A stretch of 64,000 bases of DNA from Martinezella lusitana (GCF_014207095.1 NZ_JACHBG010000011.1:62001-126000); one strand, 5' to 3'. Positions 34,646 to 44,608 are shown, numbered from the stretch's first letter. Notes: generated by a model not told the origin, from the letters alone. Translations and numbers: made by a program.

Positions 34646-35539
34646 ATGAGCATCATCAATTTGCAGAACGGCTTGCTCTCGGCTCGCATATCGACCACCG
34701 GCGGCACATTGCTGGACTACTCCTGGATGATGGATGGCAGTAAAATTGCACTATTGAGACCTACCAAAGACGGCGCCAATGCGTCTTCCTCTGCTTGCTA
34801 TCCCCTCGTTCCCTTCGGCAACCGTGTCAGGAACAACCACTTTACGTTCGAAGGCCGCGATTATCGGCTTCGGCCGAACACAGCCTCGGATCCTCATTAT
34901 CTGCACGGCGATGGCTGGCAGGCGGAATGGTCCATTCTTTCCCGCACCAGCAGCGAAGTGCAGATCGGTTTTCACCATCAGGAGGCCGATACGCCCTATC
35001 GCTACGATGCCAGGCAGATTATCACCCTGTCTTCCGAAGGGCTGACGCTTCATATGAGCGTCGAGAATACCGGCATTCACGCGCTGCCGTTCGGGCTCGG
35101 CTGGCATCCCTATTTTCCGTTAACCGCACAAACGACGCTCTTTGCACCGGCGCGGCACTTTAGGACCGAGACCGAGGGCTTTTTGCCGGGGCAGCGAACG
35201 GACATTCCCGCCGACCTCGATTTCTCGCGGCCGTTGTCGCTCCCCCGTCGCTGGGTCAACAACGGCCTCGAGGATTGGAGCGGTGAGGCGCTGATTGCGT
35301 GGCCGGAGAAGCGCGCCAGCCTGCGACTGACAGCGGACGCCACTGTCAGGCACGCCTTCGTCTTCATTCCCGATACGGATTTCATCCCAGCATACCGCCA
35401 TGACTATTTCTGCTTCGAGCCGATGTCGCACATCGCCAATGGTCATAACCTTCCCGATCTGGGAGACTTGAAGATCCTGCAGCCGGGGGAAACCCTTGCA
35501 GCATCCATTCGCCTGCAGCCGCAATCATATCCGCAATAA
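34646..35539 (+). CDS. galM: Aldose 1-epimerase (mutarotase)
   Basis: A 297-residue epimerase that interconverts alpha and beta anomers of aldoses. Family blocks: PLVPFGNRVRNNHFTFEGR, HYLHGDGW (catalytic His), LGWHPYFPL (second His) and FCFEPMSH (Glu region). It stands divergently from araF and 55 bases before the dehydrogenase, so it probably supplies the right arabinose anomer. Symbol given for the family. Confidence 0.88.
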   Translation: MSIINLQNGLLSARISTTGGTLLDYSWMMDGSKIALLRPTKDGANASSSACYPLVPFGNRVRNNHFTFEGRDYRLRPNTASDPHYLHGDGWQAEWSILSRTSSEVQIGFHHQEADTPYRYDARQIITLSSEGLTLHMSVENTGIHALPFGLGWHPYFPLTAQTTLFAPARHFRTETEGFLPGQRTDIPADLDFSRPLSLPRRWVNNGLEDWSGEALIAWPEKRASLRLTADATVRHAFVFIPDTDFIPAYRHDYFCFEPMSHIANGHNLPDLGDLKILQPGETLAASIRLQPQSYPQ

Positions 35540-35594
35540 AGCGCGACCTGCTCATCGGCCGAATTTTCGGAACAAGCTGAAAGAGGAACACCAA

Positions 35595-36371
35595 ATGCCA
35601 AATCGCCTTTCCGGAAAGCGGATCTTTATTACCGGAGCCGCGCAGGGAATCGGACTGGCAATTGCCGAGGCCTATGCCGCCGAGAACGCGAGCATCTTTC
35701 TGATCGACCACGACGCGGCCCTCTTGGAACAGGCTGCCGGCAAGCTGAAAGGAGACGGCGCCAATGTCGGTTATAGGGCCGCCGACATCACAGACGCTGC
35801 CGCCGTGCGCACCGCGGTCGCTCGAGCTGGTGAAGAGATCGGTAGCATCAATGCACTGGTGAACAATGCTGGCGTCAACGTCTTTGCCGAACCACTGCAG
35901 TTGACGGACGAAGACTGGCAGCGCTGTTTCGACATCAACCTCAAGGGCGCCTGGAACTGCTGCCGCGCCGTTCTGCCAGAGATGATCGCCCACGGTGGCG
36001 GCGTCATTCTGAATATCGCCTCAACCCATGCCTTCACGATCATTCCGCACACCTTTCCCTATCCGCTCGCCAAGCACGCACTTCTCGGCATGACCAAGTC
36101 GCTCGGGATCGAATATGCGTCGAAGAACGTGCGCGTGAATGCCCTGGCGCCGGGCTACGTCGCGACCCAGAAAGTCATCGATTACTGGAACAGCTTTCCT
36201 GATCCAGAACAGGCAAAGGCCGAGACCATGAAACTACATCCATGCGGCCGTATTGCCACCCCGCAGGAAATCGCCATGGCTGCCGTCTTCATGATCTCGG
36301 ACGAATGCCCTTTCATGAATGCCACCTGCCTTACGGTCGATGGCGGCCTGAGCGTCTTGCAGCATCAATGA
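35595..36371 (+). CDS. Short-chain dehydrogenase, probable sugar dehydrogenase
   Basis: A 258-residue classical SDR: cofactor motif TGAAQGIG (13-20), NNAG (90-93), Ser143 (NIASTHAF), Tyr156 and Lys160 (YPLAK). Asp at the end of strand 2 (FLIDHD) favours NAD. AGAGGAAC lies before the ATG. It follows the mutarotase in the arabinose module, so oxidation of L-arabinose to the lactone is a reasonable guess, but the substrate cannot be read from sequence. Confidence 0.88.
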   Translation: MPNRLSGKRIFITGAAQGIGLAIAEAYAAENASIFLIDHDAALLEQAAGKLKGDGANVGYRAADITDAAAVRTAVARAGEEIGSINALVNNAGVNVFAEPLQLTDEDWQRCFDINLKGAWNCCRAVLPEMIAHGGGVILNIASTHAFTIIPHTFPYPLAKHALLGMTKSLGIEYASKNVRVNALAPGYVATQKVIDYWNSFPDPEQAKAETMKLHPCGRIATPQEIAMAAVFMISDECPFMNATCLTVDGGLSVLQHQ

Positions 36372-37192
36372 TTGTCGATCGACATCAAGGAGACGCGCAA
36401 CATGAAATCCGGCGATGCGGAGCGAACTCGGCTTAGGGCCGGCCGGGCCAGCAGATCGCCTATGTTCTGGAGTACTTCTCTCCCGGACATCTGCCCAGAG
36501 ATCGCGCTTTTGGCCGGCTGTTGGGACAGCTCGTACCGGAGGGTGAGGCGTACCTGACAATGATCCATGCCATTCCAAAGGAACGTGGATTGATGTCGGC
36601 ACCGAATGGTGGAATTGAACGGATTCGAACCAACGACCCTTTGGCGAACACGCTTGGCATAACGCCCTGTTGTGAAGCGGATACAAACTTCGTGTTGTCC
36701 GCCAACCGGGCGGCCACCAAATTTAGGTTCAGCTTTGCGAAGCCAGGGGCATTAATCTTCGCCGACTGAGGTTGGCGTGGTCGTTACGCCTGTGACGACT
36801 CTACTGTTCCGCTAATACCAAGCTGCTGAGGGTGACATGCTCCCTGTTTGTCCGACGGGATCACGAGTGGAAAATCCAATTCCAAATGGCCTAAAATAAT
36901 GCAGGTACGTCACTATCAATAGCATTCGAACAGCGATGACCGCGGGCGACGTTGGATTGAGGGCATTCAAAATGTTGTCAAGCCACTCCTGTGTACTACC
37001 GCATACGACAAGAACAGAAAATTACTCTCGACATTCCTCGCCTTGGCGGCGGTCAATATACGGCTGCCGTACTTTATCAACAGCGCCTGGCTGGGGCGCG
37101 TATCACTGGTTAATTTAGGCGATCGATCTTCGCAAAATATTTAACTGTACCAGCTAGAGCAACACTAACCTGTGACCTTGCTTTGGTGCTCG
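36372..37192. other. Long spacer with a tRNA-3'-like segment
   Basis: About 820 bases between the SDR and GGDEF genes. The minus strand at 36607-36640 reads like a tRNA T-arm and acceptor end (GGTTCGAATCC, then a CCA end), but the T-stem has a mismatch and no matching 5' half is seen. An open frame at 36440-36769 on the plus strand (containing VLEYFSPGHLPRDRAF) may be a gene remnant; I do not recognise it. Nothing else was found. Confidence 0.4.
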
Positions 37193-38386
37193 ATGATCAA
37201 CCAACTGGATATGCCAACAGTCCTCTTTCTGCAAAAGACATCCTACATCGCGGGCGCCTTGACCTTGGGGTATTTGCGGTTGACCTCGACGGAGAGCCGT
37301 GGGGTTGGACTTCTGGTCGCCAGTTTTGTTGTCCTCGCGGGAGGCTCGACGCTTGCCGGACATGCCGAGATTCACCCCGCGCTCTACGGTCCCCTGAGCC
37401 TGGTGAACATCGTCCTTGCCGTTCTCGGATATTGTCTGCTGGGGTTGGCGTTTGTCGTGATCAGCAACCCTGACCGAAAAATCAAGACCTGGCTCGTCGC
37501 TTTACCCGCAGCGGCGACGCTGGTCATTGGTTTGACCACGGCCTTTCACCTGAATAATACATACAGAGCGACGACTTTCACATTTCTAGGCTGCTTAACG
37601 ATGGCTGCAACTGCAATCATTGTCCTACTCGATGCCCATCGCGAACCTCTCCCAATTCGCAAGCTGGTCGCGGCGATACTCGGCTGTGCGAGTGTTCTTT
37701 CTTTGATAATGGGACTGGAATTCGCGTTTAACACGTTTCCGCTACTTGACGTAGCGAACGGTTTTTTCCTGATGATCTTGTCCAAGTTCGTGCTCGCCAT
37801 CTCCATCGTGATCTTCATAAGCGAGCGCCAGCATCTCAAGATTAGGCGCCTGGCCGATCGTGACGCTCTCACAGGGCTCTATAATCGTCGCTTTTTCAAC
37901 TCGGCCGTGCCTAGCCGCCTCCATCTCGGCGACGCGATCCTCTATCTCGATCTCGACCATTTCAAACAGTTGAACGATCGCTGGGGACATGCCGCGGGCG
38001 ACGAGGTCCTCCAAATAATGGGCCAAGCGGTACAGGCAATCCTCCCGCCGCATGCTTTGCTTGCGCGACAAGGAGGCGAAGAGTTTATTGTCTTTCTTCC
38101 GGCAGAAGCGGACGATGCTATGTTTCACGCGGAAAGAATCCGAAAAGCGATTTGCGACCTTCGCTATCCCTCTCTTCCCGCCGACATCACCGTTACCGCC
38201 AGCATCGGCATTGCAAGAGCCTCACAGGCTGGAAGTGACTTGCCCTACTTATGCCGAGAGGCCGATCGGGCCTTGTACTTGGCGAAGGCCGCAGGGCGAA
38301 ATCGTGTTTGCGATGCCGATGCCGAGATCTTCCCACAAGACCAGCAGCGACTTGCCGCTATCGGGTTCAGTAGTGGCGTGAAGTAG
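37193..38386 (+). CDS. Membrane diguanylate cyclase (GGDEF)
   Basis: A 397-residue protein: an N-terminal sensor with seven or so membrane helices (residues 10-205), then a GGDEF domain. The domain has DRDALTGLYNRRFF, LDLDHFKQLNDRWGHAAGDE and an active-site loop GGEEF. It makes cyclic di-GMP from two GTP. An inhibitory RxxD site is not evident. The C-terminal tail is short. ATG 37193 is chosen over a GTG at 37172. A stand-alone gene; cyclic di-GMP commonly controls pili, so a link to the Tad locus is possible but unproven. Confidence 0.88.
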   Translation: MINQLDMPTVLFLQKTSYIAGALTLGYLRLTSTESRGVGLLVASFVVLAGGSTLAGHAEIHPALYGPLSLVNIVLAVLGYCLLGLAFVVISNPDRKIKTWLVALPAAATLVIGLTTAFHLNNTYRATTFTFLGCLTMAATAIIVLLDAHREPLPIRKLVAAILGCASVLSLIMGLEFAFNTFPLLDVANGFFLMILSKFVLAISIVIFISERQHLKIRRLADRDALTGLYNRRFFNSAVPSRLHLGDAILYLDLDHFKQLNDRWGHAAGDEVLQIMGQAVQAILPPHALLARQGGEEFIVFLPAEADDAMFHAERIRKAICDLRYPSLPADITVTASIGIARASQAGSDLPYLCREADRALYLAKAAGRNRVCDADAEIFPQDQQRLAAIGFSSGVK

Positions 38387-38751
38387 CATAAAGGTCGCAA
38401 TGGCGGTTAAACTTCTCACGCCCGATGAGGACGACATCACAAGCTTGGGCGAGAGCGAAAGACCCTGATTGCGGAGCGTGTTTTCCACATCAATCGCGGG
38501 CTCGCCGTGTGACCCGAACTTTGACGAGCACTGATGGTTTGTGTCTTGACCGGACTTGCACTGAGGGCCTGGTTGTCGCAGCGTCTAATCTAGATCCGCT
38601 CCGTCAACGTAGACACGCAGGTACCCACTTGGTGTGAATAGGCCTCACATCCAAGTCATTTCGCTGTCCTTGAGGACGTTTTGGTGGTCCGGCTGATCAT
38701 AAATATGGCGGGCAACGTGGTACCCGCCATATCATCGCAAATGGGTGCCGC
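38387..38751. other. Spacer between convergent genes
   Basis: About 365 bases between the GGDEF gene and the convergent exported-protein gene. It holds the hairpin at 38703-38732 and nothing else that I can support. Confidence 0.4.
38703..38732 (-). terminator. Terminator hairpin of the exported-protein gene
   Basis: Perfect ten-base stem ATATGGCGGG (38703-38712) and CCCGCCATAT (38723-38732), ten-base loop, starting 19 bases past the stop of the minus-strand gene. The downstream U-run is weak (TTTAT). Confidence 0.65.
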
Positions 38752-39219
38752 TTAGTTGGCGGCCGGCGCCGCCTGGGTGGTCATACACTCGGTCAGGCCC
38801 ATAAAGGCCTTCTCGCCGCCATCGAGGCTGAAATCGACGGTGGTGCTGTTTGCGGTCAAGCTCAGCGCCTTGCCGCTGGTCAGCGCCGTAACGGCCTCGG
38901 TCGTGTTCGGGACGTCGATCGTTGCCGTTGCTGCCGTATCGGCAGTCGACGAGAAATTCGTGGCCGCGCCGCCATCGACCGACCAGGAGCCGGTCACCTG
39001 GTCACCCTTGGCGAAAGTGAACTTCGAAGAGTTGGCAAACAGGACGACCTTGTCGCCAACGGCGAGAAAGCCGACGCCTGTGGCGCTGTTCTGAGCGAGG
39101 CAACCGGTAAAGCTGTCGCCATCTTTCAGCGGCGTGATGGAGAAATCCGCAGCATCAACGGACGCAGTGGTCAGAAACATGGCGGCGAGGGTCATGGTTG
39201 TCAGGTGAAGTCTGTTCAA
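38752..39219 (-). CDS. Small exported protein, unknown function
   Basis: A 155-residue protein with a Sec signal peptide (cleaved after VDA, near residue 23). The mature part is Thr/Ala/Ser-rich with beta character and two Cys (CLAQNSATG and TECMTT) that could form a disulfide. The start is TTG at 39219 with AAGGA six bases upstream; the nearest in-frame ATG (residue 9) would shorten the signal. Family not recognised. Alone between long spacers, with its own terminator. Confidence 0.7.
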   Translation of the reverse strand: MNRLHLTTMTLAAMFLTTASVDAADFSITPLKDGDSFTGCLAQNSATGVGFLAVGDKVVLFANSSKFTFAKGDQVTGSWSVDGGAATNFSSTADTAATATIDVPNTTEAVTALTSGKALSLTANSTTVDFSLDGGEKAFMGLTECMTTQAAPAAN

Positions 39220-40066
39220 GGCATTTCCTTCATGAGCGCGTAAAGGGATTAAGTGCTTGGCTACAAAAAAATCGGACCCCGGTTTGGACGGGACTGAGAA
39301 TTTGCGTTCAGCGAAACGGAAGCCTCGCCAAAACCGTCAGAGGTTGTCGTCCGGATTGTCGTTTCCACTTATAACCCCGGCACAATGGTTTCACTCCGAT
39401 ACTTAAATAGAAAGTACCGGGTGATTTCGCGGTTCATTTCTGGGCTGATTTGCTGTTCCGACGGCGAACGCTTCTCTAGGTGACGGTGAGCAGGAGTTTC
39501 TATGGCTTGCTGCTGTCCCGCCGAATTGATCGCACAACCCAGGTCCCTATCGAGCTCCATGCCATCACCGATTGCTGCCAAATGGTCCAGAGCGCTTCAA
39601 CTGAAAACTAGCCCCAATGCACTGACGGGATGCGCGGGTGGATCAAGTCGAAAGATGTCTCGTTGCAAGCCTTCGTAAAGCCTAGCTGTCAAAGGAAGGC
39701 AAATGATGGCCACATGCATCACCCGCGCACGACCATATTGAATGAGCTGCAGACAAGACCGCTCCATCCGACACTCGACAGTTGCTGCCACACCTGCACG
39801 CCATCAGGCGTGCGATCGCGGGTTTAGCGGGTATGGTCTCAGCGCTCTGGAAATCCGCCGGTTCGCAAGTCGCCAGCGACTGGAATTATATAAATGGTGG
39901 TTTGCTCTTGAAAGGATTGGAACAGTTGGTATGCATTTAGCGCAGAAGCTAAACCATTAGTGCAAGAGCTTCTTTAAAAGTCAGATTGACGTCGCGGAGG
40001 CCGCGGCGTGTTTTCAGCAAACAATTGAAAGAAGCTGTGATATGTGGGCCATTGGGAGTCGCGGGG
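39220..40066. other. Long spacer without a recognisable gene
   Basis: About 850 bases. Several short open frames occur (for example minus strand 39369-39581 and plus strand 39630-39827), but none has a ribosome site, domain or codon pattern that supports it. Confidence 0.35.
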
Positions 40067-40441
40067 CTAAAGGGAGCGAACCACCTCCACAAGGCGCTTC
40101 ATGTCGGTTGGCTTCCCGAGATTGAGAACTTTGGCCAAAACATCGTGCCTGGCAAGTTCCGCCGCATCGCTTGCGGTAGCAAGGATGAACGGCACGTCCC
40201 ATGACGTCAGGAGCTGAGCGACGGGCGTAACTTTCTCGTGACCGAGCGTGACATCGAGCACCGCTGCATCCGGACGTTGCTTGGCCAAAAGATCAAGCGC
40301 TTGATTGACCGAGCTTGCCGGGCCGAGCACCCGGAAGCCCCCATGCGTCAGCGCACTCTCAAGCTCCATAGCGATCAAGAATTCGTCCTCAACCACAAGA
40401 ACGACCCTATACGCAACTTCGCCTTTTTCAGGTTTGGACAT
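40067..40441 (-). CDS. Single-domain response regulator
   Basis: A 124-residue stand-alone receiver. VVLVVEDEFLIAMELE carries the acidic pair, AAVLDVTLG the phosphorylated Asp, FILATAS the switch Thr, and LGKPTD the conserved Lys. No output domain. GGGAA lies before ATG 40441, and the gene overlaps the end of the HWE kinase gene by 14 bases, so the two are partners. Such receivers often feed phosphate to or from HWE kinases in the alphaproteobacterial general stress response. Confidence 0.9.
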   Translation of the reverse strand: MSKPEKGEVAYRVVLVVEDEFLIAMELESALTHGGFRVLGPASSVNQALDLLAKQRPDAAVLDVTLGHEKVTPVAQLLTSWDVPFILATASDAAELARHDVLAKVLNLGKPTDMKRLVEVVRSL

Positions 40442-41423
40442 GAGGTTCCCAAGGGAGTTTGACTGTAACAACCAAACCCTCTGGGTCGAAGTTAAGTTCC
40501 ACAGTACCGCCAAGATGTCGGCAGGTGCCTTCGATCAGCTCCGTGCCGTACCCTCTTCGCTTTGGCGGCGCGACCGTTGGGCCGCCCGTTTCGCGCCACC
40601 GGAATACCAAGTGCGGACGGTTCTCGGATCCGCCCTCCTGTAACCATCCGACATGCAATGCGCCGGATGGAGCGGAAAGCGCACCGTATTTCAACGCATT
40701 GGTTGCCAATTCGTGGAACATCATACTGATTGGCACGATCTTCGAACCTGGGATCTGCATGGCAGTCCCCTCGCAATGGAGACGGCTCACTCCAGAATCG
40801 CTGACCGTTCGCCGCAGCAGGGTTTCAAAATCGGTCGCTTCATTGACGGCGGCAATCTCCTGCGCACGAAGAGTGACCTCGAGGCGCCCCAGAAAGCGGT
40901 TGCGGTAGTCGATGCCTGTTAGGCCCTCCGCATCCATTCGCATCGCGAGGGATCGCACCACCGCGAAAAGGTTTCTCATGCGGTGCCGCGTCTCCGCGAT
41001 GATGAAATCCTTCTCGGCGTCGCGGCGCTGCCTTTCGGTCACATCGTCGAAGATGACAAGGATGTTGGTGCTATTGTCATCCGTATGGACGAGACGGCGT
41101 GCATCGACGAGAAAGGTACGCTGGCCGATCGCCGGGAAGTTATGCATCACCTCGAAACCGATAATGGCCGCGGCCTTTGGGATGACCTCGTCGATGAGCC
41201 GCCGAAGCTCGGCGATATCCCACTGGCCGTTGCCCAGGTCAAAAAGACTGTTGCCAAGAATATCCTCTCGTTCGACCTTGAATGTTTCAAGAAATGCATT
41301 GTTCACCGTGGAGACGCACAGGTTCTGGTCAAGGACAACGATCGGCTGGGTCATTGTATCGACCACGCCCTGCGCCTGGGCATGCCCGCTTCGCAACAGG
41401 CGGTATAGATCTTCCAGCATCAT
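40428..41423 (-). CDS. PAS-domain HWE-family histidine kinase
   Basis: A 331-residue soluble sensor kinase. The PAS domain (about 15-135) has PIVVLDQNLCVSTVNNAFLE and ends DDVTERQRRD. The HWE dimerisation and phosphoacceptor part has the His in ETRHRMRNLFAVVRSLA, followed by HELATNALKYGALS (N box) and the FRWRETGGP element with the Trp and Glu that name the family. GGAGGGG lies five bases before ATG 41423; a longer start at 41571 is possible. Partner of the overlapping receiver gene. Signal unknown. Confidence 0.9.
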   Translation of the reverse strand: MMLEDLYRLLRSGHAQAQGVVDTMTQPIVVLDQNLCVSTVNNAFLETFKVEREDILGNSLFDLGNGQWDIAELRRLIDEVIPKAAAIIGFEVMHNFPAIGQRTFLVDARRLVHTDDNSTNILVIFDDVTERQRRDAEKDFIIAETRHRMRNLFAVVRSLAMRMDAEGLTGIDYRNRFLGRLEVTLRAQEIAAVNEATDFETLLRRTVSDSGVSRLHCEGTAMQIPGSKIVPISMMFHELATNALKYGALSAPSGALHVGWLQEGGSENRPHLVFRWRETGGPTVAPPKRRGYGTELIEGTCRHLGGTVELNFDPEGLVVTVKLPWEPHVQT

Positions 41424-41759
41424 ACCGACCCCTCCAATTGAACATCGCCAGCGAGTTGCGTTTCCACCTGAACTATTGGGAGACCGAGCGCCGGCAAGAC
41501 TGCTGATCTCGGAGGCTTCGCCAAAGTGCTTTACCAATGACGCTGCTCTGCGAACCTCCTTGGCGGCCATTATACTCCCGTTCGATTGACTTTGGATCGG
41601 GGTCATGGCGATCGTCACAAAATTGATATTGCCACCAAACCTTCTCCACTGGTCTGCAGCAGTACTTGGTTGTAGATGAGCGTGGGGTCTTCGCGCCGAT
41701 ATCTGCAATGGTGCTATCACATAAACCGGCGTCGGTGCGTGGCGCGTAGAGATGGTGGA
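41424..41759. other. Spacer upstream of the HWE kinase
   Basis: About 335 bases; it should hold the kinase promoter. An open frame continues upstream of the kinase start without a second ribosome site of quality. No other feature seen. Confidence 0.35.
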
Positions 41760-42101
41760 ATGAAGCGTCCCACCATCGGCTGCAAGCGTCATCGTTTGCC
41801 GCAACAGATCATTGCCCATACGGTCTGGTTGTACTTTCAGTTTCCGCTGAACCTGCCTGGTCGAGGAATTACGGCTGGACGAAAGCCGCGAGGCGAGCAC
41901 CGATCCGACAAGGGTCTGAACAATCGAGCGGAAAATTCTCATCTGCCGCTGCGAAACCAAGAATGCACGATGCAGGGTTTCCGATCAGTTGGTCGCTTGC
42001 AGCGGTTCGTTTCGATCCTCTCGGCGCTTCGAAAGCTCTCCGTCATCCCGCGTCCCAAGCAATCCGCCCAGCCACTCGCAGTCACTGCATCCACGCTATA
42101 G
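41760..42101 (+). pseudogene. IS6-family transposase with internal deletion
   Basis: One open frame of 113 codons joins the transposase N-terminus (TIGCKRHRLPQQIIAHTVWL YFQFPL, residues 4-30) directly to its C-terminus (EHRSDKGLNNRAENSHLPLR), skipping the DDE catalytic core. A complete protein of this group is about 235-240 residues. It cannot transpose by itself. It starts a run of degraded sequence up to about 43.1 kb. Confidence 0.8.
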
Positions 42102-42163
42102 CGCTTTGGAAAGCCGTGACCGGCGCCGTTGCCTGATCTCAGCGACGCGAGGCAGCAGTTCGA

Positions 42164-42472
42164 TCATCGCTCGATAAGCTGACAACTCCCGTGCTGGACT
42201 TGAAGACCTAAGCAAACCCTCCTGCCATCCCGGTTACAGTCGCGATTGCGAACGTCCGAGAGTGAGGGCCGTTTGGGTGTCAATCGGCGCGGAATGTTGA
42301 TCAACCCATTCTTATCGACAAAGGTTCGCGATTTGCTCGCATTTCCTTTCGCAGGGCCGAGATTCCTATATGTTGACAATGTGCCTGCGTCTTTAAGGGG
42401 AAGACTGCTGCACCCGGCCATCGCAATTGCCAAGGGCGGGATAAAAAGGAAAGCTGCCTTGAAATTCATCAT
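42164..42472 (-). pseudogene. Truncated lipoprotein gene (DUF3313-like N-terminus)
   Basis: A signal peptide MMNFKAAFLFIPPLAIAMAG with lipobox AMAGCSS is followed by LKDAGTLSTYRNL, resembling the start of DUF3313 lipoproteins. After about 60 codons the similarity ends and the remaining frame looks random, so the 102-codon ORF is probably a broken gene. Family call tentative; the lipoprotein signal is clear. Confidence 0.55.
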
Positions 42473-42566
42473 CGGCCCCACTTGCGCCGAGGATGGTAAA
42501 CAGGTCCCAATATAGTCAAATTCAGCTCCATTCGCTTCGCTACGACTGTCGAATGATGGAAACAAT

Positions 42567-42827
42567 TTAACCTCTGACCATTGTGATAGTCTGACCTTGC
42601 GTCTCAGTCGCATTCTCCTGCGGCGGGCGCATGTATTGCAGCGCTTTCAGTCGTACTTCATGGCCCAGCTTCGTCATCGCGCGCGCCCAGCAATGAGCAC
42701 TCGAACCAGCCTCAGTCACGACAACCGAAGCGTCCTGCTCGGCCATAAAGCTGAGAAAATGCCGCCTGAATAGCTTCCGCCGGAAGTTGATCTCAATCCG
42801 ATGTGAGTCTCGGGCGAAGTGCGCCAA
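42567..42827 (-). pseudogene. IS110-family transposase fragment
   Basis: RRKLFRRHFLSFMAEQDASV and EAGSSAHCWARAMTKLGHEV match the N-terminal RuvC-like part of IS110 transposases (consensus EACGSAHHWARxLxxxGHEVRLI). After QYM the usual VKPYVKRxKND block is lost. The frame opens only at a TTG. Confidence 0.7.
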
Positions 42828-43410
42828 TACCGGATATTCAGTGGGAGCGCCTCCATGACCGCACGGGAACCCGCGTCGCTTGAGGTGTCAGTGCCGAGCG
42901 AGGCGGTGAGCTTGTATGCGCCTAACGCCTCGGCATCGCTGCAGGAGTTCGGCGGCCTCCTCCAGCGCGCCTTCATCGGGCTACTGCTGTCGGAGTGTCA
43001 TGACTGCAACTTCCCCCGTTTTACAAGTGTAACCATCGCAATGCACTTGATGTTACGTACGGATCTCAATTCGTTGGTGCACTGAATCCTTTGGATCGCG
43101 GATGCCCGTTTCACTAACACCCGGACAGGTCGTCGTGATCAAGCTTCACCCATCTGGTTAGCACTTACCGATTTTGCTTTCGCCGTCGCTGGTGAAGCGG
43201 TCGAGAATGGCGCGGGTTATTCATGCTCGTAGCACATGAGCCACCCACGTCTTGTGCAAATTCTATCGGACACGGTGCGAAGTTTTCGAATTCGCGCGCA
43301 GCACCATTACTCCTACCAATCCGTCTGAAGCAGGCTGCTGGGTGTTCAAACTCCCCTGGGACACCGAGACCACGTCAGCTAGTCCACATCGAACGCCGAC
43401 GGAGAGAAAC
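42828..43410. other. Spacer between IS debris and the MFS gene
   Basis: About 580 bases. Open frames are short and unsupported. The MFS promoter should lie near the right end. No tRNA or repeat recognised. Confidence 0.35.
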
Positions 43411-44568
43411 ATGTCGAGACCGGCCACCCCACTTCTGATCCTCGTTGCCGTCCTTTTGGCAGCAAACGGCATCCTCGCAACCTCCCTGCCGCTTGGCTGG
43501 GCGAGAGATGGACTCTCGTCGCGGACAATTGCGCTATTTGGAGCTTGCCTTTATACGGGTGTACTTCTCGGAGGACTGGTCGGGCGATCGCTCGTCACGC
43601 GGATGGGGTGCCGGCGCAGCTTCATAATTTTCATTGCCATCTTCGCTGCGATGAACGCGTCATTTCTACTTCCGGGGCATCCTGTCCTTTTTGCCGCTGC
43701 TCGCATCGGCGCCGGCGCTGCGATAGCGGGACTGTATTTGCTCATTGAAAGCAGGATGAACACGATTGCCGCGCCAGCCCATCGGCAGCGGTTGCTGGCA
43801 CTGTACATGATCATCTTCTATGCCGCTCAGGCAACCGGCTCGGCTATTGCCGGCCTGATCCCCACAATTTCATTGTTGAGTGCGCTGGCGCTGATTGTCT
43901 CCTGCATGTTTTGGTGGAGCAGCTTCCCATCAAAACCTGCCATGATGGCAACGGCGCCGGTTGGTGCTACCCGCGATCTTGTTGCGTTGCTCAAGAGTTC
44001 GTCGGCGGCATTGGCCGTCGGACTGGCGGCCGGCATCAGCCTTAGTTGTTTCTACGGGATGGGTCCGCTCTTTGCGGCAGCAGCCCTGAAAGATGGTTCT
44101 CTTGCCGGAATATTCATGGCGATGGCGATGATCGGCGGGATGCTGGGCCTCGCGGTGACCGGTGGCGTCTCCGATCGCCTTGGTACCGGAACCAGCCTTT
44201 CGACCGCCTTGTTGGCGACGGCAATGACTTCCTTCATGCTTGCCGCGAGCATAGATCGCAGCACCAGTTGTATCATGATCATTGCCATGCTGTTCGGCGC
44301 ATCAGCGTTCAGTCTCTATCCGCTCGGTTCCGCGGCAATGAACGCAGCTGCGCCTGCAGCACAGCGGATCACTGCCAACGCCGTGTTCATTGTCACAACG
44401 GGGTTGGGAGGCATGGCCGGGCCGCTGGTCGCCAATTCCCTTCCACGCGCTGTGGCTACACAGGCCCCGTTTCTGGTCATTGGTGCTGCGACACTTATCG
44501 GAAGCCTGTTCGTTCTGGTTCGCCTGTTCGTTACACCTGCCGGCACGTCGAAGTCTTGTCACAACTGA
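43411..44568 (+). CDS. Major facilitator superfamily transporter
   Basis: A 385-residue permease with about twelve membrane helices. The loop 2-3 motif is TRMGCRRS and the loop 8-9 motif is VSDRLGTGTSL; LYLLIESRMNTIAAPAHRQR in the first half is typical of the YcaD/CynX-like group. GGAGAGAAAC immediately precedes ATG 43411; a frame opening at 43252 has no ribosome site. Convergent with the LysR gene (40 bases). Substrate unknown. Confidence 0.85.
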   Translation: MSRPATPLLILVAVLLAANGILATSLPLGWARDGLSSRTIALFGACLYTGVLLGGLVGRSLVTRMGCRRSFIIFIAIFAAMNASFLLPGHPVLFAAARIGAGAAIAGLYLLIESRMNTIAAPAHRQRLLALYMIIFYAAQATGSAIAGLIPTISLLSALALIVSCMFWWSSFPSKPAMMATAPVGATRDLVALLKSSSAALAVGLAAGISLSCFYGMGPLFAAAALKDGSLAGIFMAMAMIGGMLGLAVTGGVSDRLGTGTSLSTALLATAMTSFMLAASIDRSTSCIMIIAMLFGASAFSLYPLGSAAMNAAAPAAQRITANAVFIVTTGLGGMAGPLVANSLPRAVATQAPFLVIGAATLIGSLFVLVRLFVTPAGTSKSCHN

Positions 44569-44608
44569 ACATGGGGGCGCCAATGCTGTGGCGACTCCTG
44601 CCGGCCCA

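Noticed and set aside
36607..36640. Complete tRNA gene
   Set aside because: Only the T-arm and acceptor end resemble a tRNA; no 5' half or anticodon arm could be folded.
42716..43085. Overlapping ORFs on both strands near 42.8-43.1 kb
   Set aside because: No motif, ribosome site or consistent frame; taken as degraded sequence beside the IS110 fragment.
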